Notes under the pieces: generated by a model
Told to the model about the DNA's origin: nothing
Database searches by the model: none
What the model saw: the letters and a program-made list of their open reading frames with translations, nothing else
Shown here: in pieces, positions 25,571 to 38,818 of the stretch
How the letters are laid out: every line of letters begins with the position of its first letter
How positions within the stretch are numbered: position 1 is the stretch's first letter
Translations under genes and position numbers: made by a program
Source: Engraulis encrasicolus
Taxonomy: Eukaryota > Chordata > Actinopteri > Clupeiformes > Engraulidae
NCBI RefSeq assembly: GCF_034702125.1
Contig: NC_085865.1
Location: 28,931,559-28,995,558, forward strand
Length of the DNA stretch: 64,000 nucleotides
Direction: 5' to 3'

Positions 25571-26902
25571 TGTAACAGGTTGGACTAGGTCCCCTGTTAG
25601 TGTGCATGTTGTAATTGAAAACAGCTGCCCGAGAGGGCGAGGGAGGAGCCCTTCCGGTTAGTATTAAATTGCCTACTATGTTGTCTGTTAGCCAGGTGTG
25701 GCTAACCTCAGTACCGGTTGGCGCTTGGGGAAGCCCTGTACGCTGGGTGAAGTAGGTGATGTTGGCGTGTTGGGTGTTGGACCCACACTGGAGCGCGTAG
25801 AGCGCAGCTGAAATGCGGACGCCAGGTTGCCGCATGTAGCCTAACCGGCTCGAAGGTAAGCCCTTCTGTGTGCACCTGGCGATAGCCAATTATGTTTGTA
25901 CTGTGGCTAACGAGATGTTGTTTCACTGCAGCATTGCATGGTGAAGCAAGGGTCAACCGTAGACTTCCAAGCTCGGTCCAGTGCTTCCCAATTGCAACTG
26001 AAGGTAATTTCTAATTAACCGTCACTCTGTGCCTGTGGCTTTCATGCCACACCTTGCTCATTGATAATGGCATTAACCCAGTCTGCCTTGTGCTTTCTAG
26101 GTTGAGCACATTATTGTCAATTGGCTGGGGTGGGGGGACGCCGCCGTCTTTTCCCGGTGTTTGTGTTTGTTATTTTGACTTTTACCACCACGAGCTCTTT
26201 TAGTAGTGGCAGGTTGTTGTTCCTTTGCGCAGGTGCGCGACGCTTTCGTCTTTCAGCCATACGGTCTGACACGGTCAGCTCCAGTCACCCACCCCTTAGA
26301 CAAGGGATGAGTGATTGGGGACTGGCCGGTTGAGATTTGTAGCAGTATCGTGTAAACTTATTGGTGAGGTGTAGATCCCCTGAGTGGTATAGTAAACTCT
26401 CTGCCAAGAGGCCTGATTTGATAAACATAGGCTACCTCTTCACTGCGAATCATTTTAGTGTGCTGTGACTTATTTTGTTTATTTTGATTATGTTTTGTGT
26501 GTACAGTTTTGATTGATTGCAGTGTTATTTTGCATTCGCAGTGCAGTGTGTAGTTAACACTCAGTAAATTACCTGTACTAGGCCTACTCAGTGCTCTCGC
26601 ACTTAAGCCGTCACCGTTTCACGATATGTACCTGTATTGACTTCAGTAGAGTTAAGACTGTTTGTGTATATGGACTCAAGTGAACTGCCTGCTCATTTTG
26701 AAAACGAATAAGACTGAAAGCAGAAGAAAATAAAAACTATTGTATGTGCAACAGCTGTGTCATCCTTGTCATCTAGAACCTGTCGGGGAAAATTGTATTT
26801 TTAACATCTGGGTTGTCTCACCCTTAACGAGACTGGCGTAGTCACCTTTTAAAATCTAAGTACTTAAAAGTCAGTAATCCTACCAACCTCCACTCTGCTA
26901 CA
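25571..26902 (+). repeat. 3' LTR
   Basis: Nearly identical to 23444-24774. The TATA region has one extra T (GTATTAAAT instead of GTATAAAT), so this copy lacks the intact TATAAA. Confidence 0.93.
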
Positions 26903-27825
26903 AATGCATATGCACGCGCACACACACACACGCACACACACTGCTTTGCCACTTCTGAGAAGTAAATCCAAGTATCTCCAAGGCCAGTATCAACATTTAA
27001 TGGCTTTTAAAGTCATTACACATTTCTCCATGTAAATGTTTGTCCCGAGGTCAAGCCAACTTTTTAATTTTTCCAAAAAGTTTAAGTCATATGAGGGCCA
27101 TGAAGAATAAAGACGCCAGCAGGACTAATGATGATGATTTGATTATGTCTTCCTTTCAGCTGATGTTTTGCCTCACAGTCAGTTCCAACAGTTTTGACAT
27201 TCTTTTGCATCATTGATTTTTTTTTCAGCCTCAAGAATTCATTTCTGTGCATAACGGGAACATCAACATCAGCCCTCTAAAACGTTGAAATCTTAATTGA
27301 ACTCTTAACAGCTCCAAGGCCGTCTACGAGCCAGTTGAATGCTGAGGTTGAAGCAAAATAAAAGTAAATAATTGAAAAGACTTGACAGTTTGAATTACGC
27401 TGCTTTCAGCGACATTAACTTTATGAATTCCTACCGCATGTACTGCTAATTGTGTTCACGTCATCCTAGAATAACATTGAATGTGTGTGTGCGCGTGTGC
27501 GCGCGTGTGCATATGCATGCATCCCCAACATTCAGCTTTGCAGTAAAAACAACTCAATTTTGCCAAGGGCCCCCACAAGGGTAGTACCACCCCTGTCTGT
27601 GGTGCTTTGTATTCATCTTCTTCATTCATCACAGCCAAGGCTCTGTGTGGACAGTATAAATCTAACTGCTGCTGCTGTGAGAACAGAGAGGACCGGAGGG
27701 AAGGAAGGAGTGAAGAAGATGAGGAAAGAAGGGAAGAAGGGAGAGAAATAAGAGAGGGGGATAAAAACAGAGAGAAATAAAAGAGACTGGTGGATCTAAG
27801 AAAGTGAAGTTGATATGAAGAGAGG

Positions 27826-27828
<3 letters not shown>
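26903..27828. other. Intergenic; part may be conserved noncoding DNA
   Basis: A short CA tract lies at about 26920-26940. The block 26960-27420 is non-repetitive, AT-rich and dense in homeodomain-like TTAAT/ATTA words without an open frame. A conserved element is possible but cannot be shown here. Confidence 0.3.

Positions 27829-27878
<50 letters not shown>
27829..27878. repeat. (GA)n microsatellite
   Basis: An almost perfect GA run after a purine-rich G/A stretch (27680-27828). Confidence 0.95.
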
Positions 27879-27879
<1 letters not shown>

Positions 27880-28286
27880 TTTATACACTGTGTTTGTTTC
27901 ATATTTCATATACCAGTGCCAATTTTTGTTTACCTTTGCCCATTTCCTTGAACCTGCCAAACCTTAATGAAGCTTGTTGGATTAATTAACCTGGAAAACA
28001 AATGATCAAATTGAACTGGAAATGAAATTGGAATTGGAATTAGATCAATGGATTTGTCGTAGGTGCTTGTGTAGGAAACCAACATACAAACAATGTGTGT
28101 GCACTTGGCTTGCTTTCAGGTGCCTACCTCAATTGCCTTATGCATGATTGCACAAGTACATGCGTGAGTTTGGATATCTGATATGCTCAAGTAGAGCAAT
28201 ACTGGGTAAACACAGTGATTAGCCAAATCCATGACAGATTAGCTGTAGCGATCTCTGACACATCAGATGACAAACATCCTCCTCCT

Positions 28287-28290
<4 letters not shown>

Positions 28291-28376
<86 letters not shown>

Positions 28377-28400
28377 CTGTCTGTCTGTCTCTCTCGGTGT
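28291..28400. repeat. (CT)n microsatellite with CTGT tail
   Basis: A CT run to about 28373, then CTGT units. Confidence 0.95.
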
Positions 28401-28637
28401 GTCTAGCAATCTTTTTGTCAGCATGTCTGTCTGTCTATTTTTCTGTCTTTTGCGTTCTCTCTCTCTCTCTGCCAGACACATACACAAGCTGCAACAAATC
28501 TCACCACAATCTGTTTACTGTGAAACTTGACACGTATGACATGGCCCCTCTTCAATATTCAGTACACCACATTGGTTGTTATAACACGTTTGCACAGAAA
28601 GGAGGTGACTGAGGTGTGAGAAGCGAAATGCCATATC

Positions 28638-28735
28638 CAGGGCCCCCTCACTCAATCAAATGGGGACCAAATTCTGAAGCCCCCTCTTTCCCTGGGCCTG
28701 GGACAACTGACCTCTTTGTCCACTTGCATTTCCTG
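28638..28735 (-). mobile_element. Short hAT-like MITE, diverged (family A, copy 4)
   Basis: Starts CAGGGCCCCC and ends TTTCCTG, with the family core (CCCCTCTTTCCCTGGGCC, GGGACAACTGACC). The GCTGACAG subterminal part is missing. The flanking octamers GCCATATC and GCTATACC agree at six of eight positions, as in an old target duplication. Confidence 0.6.
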
Positions 28736-28837
28736 GCTATACCGGTATAATGGGGGGGTGGGTGTCAGAAATTGTTCCACATTATATTACCTAGATACAT
28801 GAGTCTTTAAATGTCCATGTGGGCATTATGTGTATTT

Positions 28838-28890
28838 ATGTAAGCTACTTGACACCTGAATTTCCCCTCGTGGATCAATAAAGTTACTCT
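28838..28890 (+). repeat. LINE 3' end fragment
   Basis: CTTGACACCTGAATTTCCCC followed by GTGGATCAATAAAGT closely resembles the conserved 3' end of common fish LINEs (TGAATTTCCCC..GGGAT.AATAAAGT). Only the terminal 50 bases or so are recognisable. Confidence 0.5.
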
Positions 28891-29534
28891 ACTGTACATT
28901 ACATTGTATATTGGGTGGGGGTGGCCTTTTAGTAGAGGTGGCCTTTAAGCCGGCTAGAATTAATTCTACCTTATGAAAGGAATATATCTTAACATGTGTC
29001 ATACTGATTGCCCTTTAAGGACTTATAGCAGCATAGTAATAAAGTCCTCTCTTGTACTGCATATTGAAAGAAAATCCTTGCATTAATTCTTGAAATCAAA
29101 TCAGCATGTCTTAGGTTAATGATATTTAGTCTTTGATGATTAAACAGGGCAATTACATACTTGGCAAACCGCGGTCCACTTTCACATTCAAGGCTTTATT
29201 AAATTCTGAATGCGAGGGTTAGAGGCGTTATGTACAGTGCAACTAGGCCGCTGCACCCATTGACCCATTCACCCAAAGTCCCATTGACAGGAAGTTGATC
29301 GGTGTTGTGGTTATTTTTTATTTATGACTCCTGCCTACTCCTAGTGAGGGATAGGGCCTACTGTCAAGCTGATGAAAAATGTTATGTGTTTTCCCCTCAA
29401 AACATTTCGAGCTGTGAAATAGGCAGCTTAATCAGACAAACCTAATGCAAATGCAGTAAGTATGCTTTTATTAATGTTGTTAAAACGCACAAAAAGAAAC
29501 GACAAAATGTTTTGGATATGTGCCACTGATTTAA
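28891..29534. other. Intergenic, no gene seen
   Basis: AT-rich; nothing else recognised. Confidence 0.35.
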
Positions 29535-30830
29535 CCCTTGTGTTGTGTTCATAAGCTGCATACACCTGTGGTGTTCGGGTCATTTTTGACCCGTGATAAC
29601 AAAACTCAGCCATAAAATACCTAAAAACACTAGTCATCATCAAATATTGTTTTTCATCTCATGGCTAACTTAGTATGTATTCATATCCATGGAAATATTA
29701 CTTTATGAATTCATCTTTTTGACTTTACAGGTCTTTTATCTTACATTATGCAAATCGTTTTTTGATGACCAAAACTATCAAAACCTGCATAAATTCACTA
29801 TTAATACCTCCTAAAGTGATACAATTAGTGATTATGTTGTCCATGTATTACAGCTGATATGAGAGTACAACAACCCCCAAATGTATTTTATTAGTTTTTC
29901 TCTAATATTAAAAAATATCATCAATAGTGGCATTTGTGGTGTTCGGGTCCAAACCAACCCAAAGAGATTTATAAAGACCAAATGTCAACTAAATTAGTTT
30001 TTCAGTGCATAAAATCAATGTTTAAATATGTTGACTTGGTGTTTCTCAATATGTATATGATTTTAGTGTGGTAAATATGCAAAATAACAATTCTGTCAGA
30101 GTCACAGCTATTCTGCCAATCTAATGCAAAGATATTGGAAATGAACACCTCAATGAACATGAAAAAAGTGAAACTATTCATCTGAATCCCCTATGCCATG
30201 AACATGGACCATTATGTCATTGCCACATCAACTTTATGGAAAGTATAAGACCAGTTCTACATGTTTGGGTGCCATTATGAATTTTTGATACGGTTTTTTT
30301 GGAAAAAATAATGTGCAAAAATGTATTTTGCAAACAAATGTGCAAAAATCTCATTATATAATGCAGAAATGGATTCCCTGACCATGAAAACATATGAGTA
30401 GACACCAGAAATACATCTGTACTCCTTTCACAACAGGAGATATGACGTATTGTAGTGTATGGGACTGTGTGGCGGCCATATTGGATTTGTAATATGAAAA
30501 AGCTGGCAATTTTTTTTTCAGGCAAGAAATATATTTTCCTCACCATAAATCACCAAACTGAAGACAAAGGGCAACCAACAGCTTTTCAGAAATGCTTACA
30601 ACAACCAAAAATCTATGCCGGGTCAATTTTGACCCGAACACCACAGATGTAACTTTTTTTTTTTTGGACCTTTAAAATTTACTAAAATGATAAAACATAT
30701 TTTTTTTGTGTTGAAATGATCGTGACTGAGGATTAGATGAAGCCTTATTCCAAGAACATAAAGTAAAGTGTGTTTTTTTCACACTAAAACTTGAAAACGG
30801 GTCAAAAATGACCCGAACACAACATAAGGG
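29535..30830. mobile_element. piggyBac-like non-autonomous element with TTAA duplications
   Basis: TTAA lies at 29531-29534 and again at 30831-30834, directly outside inverted termini CCCTTGTGTTGTGTTC and, from the right, CCCTTATGTTGTGTTC. TTAA target duplication with CCC-type ends is the hallmark of piggyBac-superfamily elements. Internal copies of a GGGTCA(A/T)TTTTGACCCG palindrome next to GTGTTCGGG occur at about 29577, 30622 and 30800, with a degenerate one at about 29943. The AT-rich interior has no transposase. Confidence 0.88.
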
Positions 30831-31097
30831 TTAAGCATCTATTTGCTCGCTCCTTTGCAAGTTTCAGACAATAATGAGACTTCTGCAAACAAGAGATAGC
30901 CAAGGAAATAAGTAGTATCCAGCACAGTGTGCATGATGATTACCACTGCTGCTGCTGGTGGTGTCCAGACAGAGAAGCCGGTTAAGATGCAGGGAGGGAA
31001 GTGGTCTGGCGAAGACTTTCAAGGCAGTCTCTCTCTGATAATCACCCCCTGAGATTGCAACCCAGAACAACACAGCCACCCTCTTCCCCTACACGCA

Positions 31098-31250
<153 letters not shown>

Positions 31251-31273
31251 CTGCCACCATCATCGATTCCTCA

Positions 31274-31403
<130 letters not shown>

Positions 31404-31819
31404 CTCCTGTGGTGTCCTGTGGTATCTATGTCTCTGGGCAGTTCTTTGTTAATCACCTCCTCGCCTGTCAGCCTCTGTGGTGGCCATTTTCTATGCAGCG
31501 CTGCAGTCCGCAGAGGTCAGAGAGAGGGTGACCACCAGGCCAGATGCAGAGAGATGACACGGCCAAAACAAAAGAAAATGGTAAGGTGTCGGGAAAGAAA
31601 AGAGTCAACTGATAAATGATTCATCAAGGGAGTCGTGGCAGACTTGACAAGTAGGGGTTGTGGAGGTTGGAAAGAAATGAAAAGAAAAGAAGTTTTTTTT
31701 GTGCAGTGAGAAGTGAGTGGATGAGCAACACTATATGAAAGCTAAGGTTGCGGAAAAAAGGATGCTGAATGCAGATGGAGAGTGTTTGGCAAAGAATAAA
31801 AGGATGGATTGTGAAACAT

Positions 31820-32146
<327 letters not shown>

Positions 32147-32275
32147 TTTGGCTATACTTCTTTATTCGTGCCCACACATACAAGCCTAGTGGACAATAAC
32201 ACAGATGGAGGAGAGAGGAGACAGAGATGCGTGAGGATGGTGACTCACAGATGATAGAAAGTGATAGGCCTAGGC

Positions 32276-32620
32276 CAGGGGTTCCCAAACTTTACCATGA
32301 CGAGGCCCCCCATATACCCACAGATTCCAGCCAAGGCCACACTATTTTTTTGTACACTCTTTCACAACCATAGTCTCAGTCTGTGTGTTAGTGCCCCATT
32401 TGGGATTCATAAAGTACAAAACTCAGAGATGATATAGGTAGCTTATTATAATGCAGATCTCTACTAATGGAAATAATGTTAAGTGTATTTTTGCTTTTTT
32501 CTGGTGTACATTAATAAATTATTATTATTATTATTTGCTATACTTCCAACCTGCCGCGGCCCCCCTAGCACCCCTTCGCGGCCCCCCAGGGGTCCCCGGC
32601 CCCCACTTTGAAAACCACTG
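32276..32620. mobile_element. 345-bp hAT MITE with perfect 8-bp target duplication
   Basis: Ends CAGGGGTTCCCAAAC and, inverted, CAGTGGTTTTCAAAG. The octamer GCCTAGGC is present immediately on both sides (32268-32275 and 32621-32628). A TTATTA run lies inside. hAT transposition makes 8-bp duplications and CA(G/A)xG ends, both seen here. It encodes nothing. Confidence 0.92.
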
Positions 32621-32978
32621 GCCTAGGCCAAGCCCACAGGGACGGGCCGTAGAGGGAGAGGGAGAGGGAAAGCCATTCTAGAGCGTAATTGGGGGATTTT
32701 AGATTACAATCCCAGTGGCAGAGGAGTCGCTGGCTCGTGACGGGTGGGGATTAATTAGCATATGGTTGGAGCTAAACAGCTCTTCGATTTTCGCAGCCTC
32801 TGCAGACATTTCTCTCTCTCCCTGTCCGACTCTCTCCCTGTCTGTCTATCTCTCTCTCTCTCTATCTCTCTTTTTTTTCTTGCTCTCTCTTCATGTCCCT
32901 CTATTCCTGTCCTTGCACTCTTCATCTCTTTGACTGTCACTCGTTCCACGCTTGACCCCCCAGAGTCTCTGCTGTTTG

Positions 32979-33866
<888 letters not shown>

Positions 33867-34025
33867 CAGGGGCGCCGACAGGGTGGGGACAAAGGGGACA
33901 GTTGTCCCGGGCCCAGGGAGAGATGGGGCCCTGAATTGGTTCCTCATTACATTGCATCTATTGGGCAGGGGGGGCCCTTTCAGATGACTTTGTCCTGGGC
34001 CCGGAAAAAGCTGTCAGTGGCCCTG
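33867..34025 (+). mobile_element. Short hAT-like MITE (family A, copy 5)
   Basis: Starts CAGGGGCGCCGACAGGG and ends CTGTCAGTGGCCCTG. The flanks ACTGTACG (33859-33866) and ACAGTACG (34026-34033) agree at seven of eight bases. Confidence 0.88.
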
Positions 34026-34257
34026 ACAGTACGGACACTTTTATGTTCGAAAGGAGGACTGCTGTGCCTGTCCAATCGTTCATTTAAAATTCATGGTCAC
34101 AGAAATAGCGAAGACTGTGTGAATTTGTATGCAACCTGCTTTATTATGTACCATGAATTGTATCGCTTTGAAAAAAAAAAGATTTTGAACCAATTTATCT
34201 TTAGTTGTTCGACATGCCGTGCAATACAATGAACTACGTATGAATTATGGAATATAA

Positions 34258-34442
34258 GGGGGCGCTGTGGCACAGCGTGCTAAGCCCCCCACATTTGGGA
34301 TGCATGCCCACCCACGGGGACCCCGGTTGGAATATGGCCGGGGTCATTTCCCGATCCTCCCCTGTCTCTCTGTCCCATTCGTTTCCTGTCACCATCTTCG
34401 ACTGTCCTGTCAAATAAAGGCATAAAAGAAAAAAGAAAAAAA
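34258..34442 (+). mobile_element. tRNA-derived SINE with perfect 16-bp target-site duplication
   Basis: The 185-bp element starts GGGGGCGCTGTGGCACAG, with an A-box-like TGGCACAGCGTG. A B-box-like CGGTTGGAATATGG and a pyrimidine-rich body (CCTCCCCTGTCTCTCTG) follow. It ends in TCAAATAAAGGCATAAAAG and an A-rich tail. GAATTATGGAATATAA occurs directly before (34242-34257) and directly after (34443-34458) without mismatch. Duplications of this length are made by LINE-driven target-primed insertion, and the perfect match implies a young insertion. Confidence 0.93.
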
Positions 34443-34458
34443 GAATTATGGAATATAA

Positions 34459-36714
34459 ATTCATGTGCTTGAATGTGCTTGAGAACTCGTGGCTCACGAT
34501 ATAAAAGTGAGCAATTCTTTGCTTTTACACATATTGTATAAGATTTGTCATGTACAGTAAGTTTTTACATTTTTTCTATACAGTATAGGCCTACTCTGCT
34601 CCAACCCCTGTAATGACTGAGGTAGCAGTAAGTGAGGTTTGAGACCATGTTGCATGGTGATACTGCACTTTAAACAATAAATATATTATTACATATATTA
34701 TCATCCTCAATCACTGCTTCTACACACCTGTTGACTTGTCCCCTTGCGCCTCACACATCATGGGTTAAATGCAGAGGCAGAATTCCCCTGTGTGTACTGT
34801 ACAAATGACCAAGATACAAATGACTAGTGGGGGCGATGTGTACCTTTAACAAGCGGAGGTGTTTCTTAGCAACTCAGACCTTCAGTTAGCTTTTATCTCT
34901 AGGGGATGAGAAGCAGCAAAGTCAAGAGTGATTTCTTATCTAAAAATCGTTCTCCTTATATTGTAGATAAAGAGTTTGTGGAGACCTTCATGTCTAATCA
35001 GAGGTGTGTTTACCTTGGGGGTATTCATCCCTATGTTCCCCGGGTCCTAATTCCCTGGGTCCTATGTTCCCTTTTTTAGAAAAAGGCCCCTAGGGTCACC
35101 GGTCCCACACAAAGACCGGGGAATATAAAACTCGAGGAATATAGAACCTGGGGAACATAGATGCGCTCCCAACTTCGGTAGTTGCCAGTGGGAAACTACA
35201 TTGCAAACAACAAAGTAACATGGTTAGCAACTACGTGTACGGTTTCGAGAAATGCACCCAGATCTCCTTTAATGACGGAAGTGGGAGAGGGCAGAGACCC
35301 ACTGCCCATCCACTGGGTAGATGAGGTTCTTTGGCATTCATCTCACATAGGCCTACAAACCCTAGTGCCAGATTAATGACGTGTTTTAATGAGTAAATGA
35401 AGGGGTGCAATTAGCCTGATAAGTGGTACACTGTGATTCATCTTCACCTTGGATAACTTTAGAGGTAAGCATAAATAGCCAACATATAGGGGCAATTATC
35501 AGGCAAGATTAGGCTACATCTATTCACCACTTGCTCAAGAGGACAGCAATGAAACACCTCCATGGTAATAGCTGCCATGGTAACAGCATTTCTAGCCTTA
35601 CCACAAGACTAAGTAATAGCCTAGAGCTTACACTGTAAGATGGCAACTTCAAAACTTCAAGATACTACATCTTTTTCCACGTCAACCAAAGCAATACAAT
35701 TTCAAATCATTTTTTTAAAATTAGGCCTAATTACAGAATGATTACACATGTGGTAGTTCTCTTTTCAGAAATAGTACATCAAGCACAGTTGATTTCACCA
35801 AATATGTAGAAAATACTATAATTATGAGGTGTCGATATTCTTCTGGATACAACTCACTCAAATGACTTGGATTCATGTGAACCATGTGGAATTGTGGCTC
35901 AAATAAGAAAAATAATTCAGTTTTATAATAGGCCTAGATATTAATAATGAAAAGAACAGAAGACATTTCCACAATATTTCACACTATCAAAACAACATGT
36001 GGTGAAATACCGTGGGTGAACAATAGAAACACAAATCCACATGAATGCACAACAGGTGCAGCAAAACAGCTGCTTAAACCTCATGTGTTATGCAGTGCTG
36101 ATGATTTCCATACCGTCAAACAACAGACAAACCCAGAACACTGAACACTGTGAGTCCTGTCACGTTTGCCTCATTTAATTTGATTCCACAATAACACCGC
36201 TCATTGACGTCAGCAGCGGTTCTAGCCATTTGGGGGCCCTATAGGCGAAATAAAAACATGGGGCCCTCTTGAATAATTGTGCTGGTAGTACGTACCATGG
36301 TGGGCCAACTGTCAGATTTAGTGGGGCCTAAAAACAATTGCCTTGTCTGTCTATTGGTAAAACCCTCTCTGATTGATGAAATGTACAGAAACTGTGACAA
36401 CAAGACATTTGCAAAACACATTCATGGTCATGCACTTATGTCCCCTTTTCCTGTAACCTCCGTATGTTCCCACTGGTCGTCTTGGAAACATAAGGTATAA
36501 TGTCAGTGTGATGAAGCAGTGTGGCCTTTAGGTGGCTGCTTTTTGTTGTCAGAGAAAGGAGAAACACTGTCTGTGCCACACGTGTTAAGCTAGACAAATC
36601 GATGAATCCAGTTGTTTAGGTTTCTGTAGAATAATTCCCCCTCCACCAACACCAGAGACAGAAAGACCGAGATTGAAAGAAAGTGAGAACGAAAGAAAGA
36701 AGAGAAAGAAAGTA
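34459..36714. other. Intergenic, no gene seen, with one short foldback
   Basis: No gene. An imperfect palindrome built on CTATGTTCCC/GGGAACATAG words lies at 35019-35165 and is listed separately. A GGGGGCCCTA-rich dispersed-repeat-like block occurs at about 36215-36330. Confidence 0.35.
35019..35165. repeat. Short foldback repeat (CTATGTTCCC ... GGGGAACATAG)
   Basis: Left words CTATGTTCCCCGGGTCC and CCTATGTTCCC are answered by inverse words ACCGGGGAATATA and CTGGGGAACATAGATG. The arms are imperfect and the borders are uncertain. Confidence 0.5.
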
Positions 36715-36717
36715 AAA

Positions 36718-36796
<79 letters not shown>

Positions 36797-36800
36797 GAAG
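36715..36800. repeat. (AAAG)n microsatellite
   Basis: About 19 AAAG units in an A/G-rich stretch, ending in AAGG units. Confidence 0.96.
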
Positions 36801-37411
36801 GAAGGAAGAAGACAAAGGAAAACAGAAATTGAGTTTCCATGGCATGTGACTGTGAGGATCGTGATGCGCAGTCACATCTTTCCACCAGGCTAGGCAGGGA
36901 GCTTCGTGGGGCCCATGCATGCCAGAATATGGTGAACAACGGCTCACACTAGAAACAACAGTAGTGGCGATTTGTTTCAAATGTTCATTCCTTATATTTT
37001 TCCTTGGGGCCCCAACTTGGCTTGAGGCCCAAAAAAGATTTTCTGAGATCAAACAAGTATTACAGAAATAGATATTGGTACATGTATATTAGGACTCAAA
37101 GGCAATCGTCTGTGAACTCATGAGGTCGCGAGGTCATGATTACTGTTGCACACACAATGTGCAGGAATGTCTTTGAGCATGAGATGGCGCATAGGCCGAC
37201 CAAATGCCAAGGAATGCGTGCTGACTGTGGTGCCTGCCTGTGACATTATGTAGGCTACTGACTGTACTGCACACCATTGACCTCTAACTGATTATCAGGT
37301 CATCTTTTAGCCAGCGTGAAAACATGTAGAACATACCGGTAATAGGAAGAATGTGCCTGAAGCCACTCTGGAGATGTACAGAGGATGGGGAGTGTCAGAG
37401 GGTGGTGCACA

Positions 37412-37550
37412 CAGGGCAGCCGATAGGGGGGGGCAGAGGGGTATGTTGTCCAGGGCCCAGAGTTGGGTCCTCATTACGTTGTGGGTATTGTGCGGGGGCC
37501 TCATTCAGATGACTTTGTCCCTGGCCCGGCCAATGCTGTCAGCGGCCCTG
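37412..37550 (+). mobile_element. Short hAT-like MITE with perfect 8-bp target duplication (family A, copy 6)
   Basis: Starts CAGGGCAGCCGATAGG and ends CTGTCAGCGGCCCTG. GGTGCACA is present at 37404-37411 and again at 37551-37558 without mismatch. This is the clearest evidence that the family is hAT-like. Confidence 0.93.
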
Positions 37551-38443
37551 GGTGCACATGTCAGAAGGTGCTGGTTTTGATAGTAGGTGAGTCCTGGTGG
37601 ACTTTAGGGCTGATTTGCTGATTTACAGTATTGTGTCAATACGAGCTATACCCATTGAGCAGAGATACCAAGCCATTACAGTGCACTGCAACAGCGCCTC
37701 CAGGGATTTAGGAATAGGGTTTGGGTTTAGGCTATATTATTATTGGTATTACTATTACTAATATTACTATTGGTATCTTAAATCAATGACGTAGCCCATA
37801 TCGACAGAATACCGGCACTCCTGTGTTGTTTATTTTTTTTTTTTGAATTCGTACTGGTGGTCAATATTCTATGTTGAAAATGGAAAAATACCAAGCGTTT
37901 GACTCCCTGAGGAAGGCCAGAGGGCCAAAACATGTTGGAGTTTTTTAAAGGTTAATTGTAACCAAGCCATGCAATAAAGGCTTTTTATTTTTTGATACAT
38001 GAGACTGCCTTGGTATTTTTCCTTTTTCAACTTCTACATTTGCCGAGCACCTCAAAGAGCACCCTTTTGAGTCCAGGAAGCACTCTTACAACAGAACGTT
38101 TTGTAACAAATATTCTATGGTGCATTGGTACACACTATGTACTGTACCTATAACGTTGACCTCAAACAGCTTAGCAGGTCATCTTTGAGTCCATGTGAAA
38201 ATATGAAGAATATAACATGAAGCATTTGCCTGGGGGCATCCTTGACATGTGCAGTATAGTGCTGCTCACCGTGATGGCGCAGCTGTGAACCTTGGAACCT
38301 GTGAACCATCTTTGAGTCCAGTTGAATTTGAATCATAATGCAGCAGCTGGTTGGATAAATGAAAAAAAGGCAAAGATGAGCCTAACTTTCGATCCAAGTT
38401 ATTGTTGTGATGTTAAAAATAATCATCACAGGTGATGACAGGA
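37551..38443. other. Intergenic, no gene; repeat-tail-like block
   Basis: The block 37895-38035 (CCCTGAGGAAGGCCAGAGGGCC … AATAAAGGC …) has the GAGGAAGGCC..AACATGTTGG signature of a common fish dispersed repeat. Its counterpart outside is not in this window. Confidence 0.35.
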
Positions 38444-38444
38444 G

Positions 38445-38529
<85 letters not shown>
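38444..38529. repeat. (ATCA)n microsatellite (LINE tail)
   Basis: About 21 near-perfect tetranucleotide units directly next to the LINE 3'UTR, so probably its 3' tail. Confidence 0.96.
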
Positions 38530-38818
38530 GTTTATTAGGACCATGTACAATTAAAACATAAATGTTTCCATTCCATGCATTGCACCAGATTTAGCCTTGG
38601 GCTAGTTTTCATCTGTAGTCCCTGACATTAAAAATTAAATAATATACAATAAAATAATAAAGTAAAGCAGCTGTCAAAAACAAAATGAAAATACACATAA
38701 AAACAATAAACAAATCACTCATGTCCCCCTTACCCCCCACCCCAAACCAACCAACAACCCGCACCCACCCAAACAAAATATAAAAATATTTCCCATAAGA
38801 CATTGTTATCATTTTGTG

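Larger units (their letters stand above)
23444..26902 (+). mobile_element. Complete young LTR retrotransposon, non-autonomous (gag fragment only)
   Basis: Two direct repeats of 1331 and 1332 bp (TGTAACAGG...CTCTGCTACA) flank a 796-bp interior. By eye the LTRs differ at about four substitutions and one single-base indel, so the insertion is recent. A TTTTGGCG sequence directly after the 5' LTR (24775-24782) is placed like a primer-binding site, and AAAGCTGGGGGCGAA (25556-25570) directly before the 3' LTR is a polypurine tract. The interior encodes only a zinc-knuckle gag-like protein, with no protease, reverse transcriptase or integrase, so it must depend on another element. The PBS position and zinc knuckles suggest a Ty3/gypsy-like origin, which is an inference. 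The flanks (GCATATG left, AATGCATATG right) show no exact target duplication, possibly because the site is an (ATGCAT)-like repeat. Confidence 0.93.

Noticed and set aside
23993..26333. Identical 70-codon frame in both LTRs (23993-24205 and 26121-26333)
   Set aside because: It is simply LTR sequence present twice; no family resemblance.
38444..38529. CRISPR-like array
   Set aside because: It is a four-base microsatellite, without spacers, at a LINE 3' end in a eukaryotic genome.
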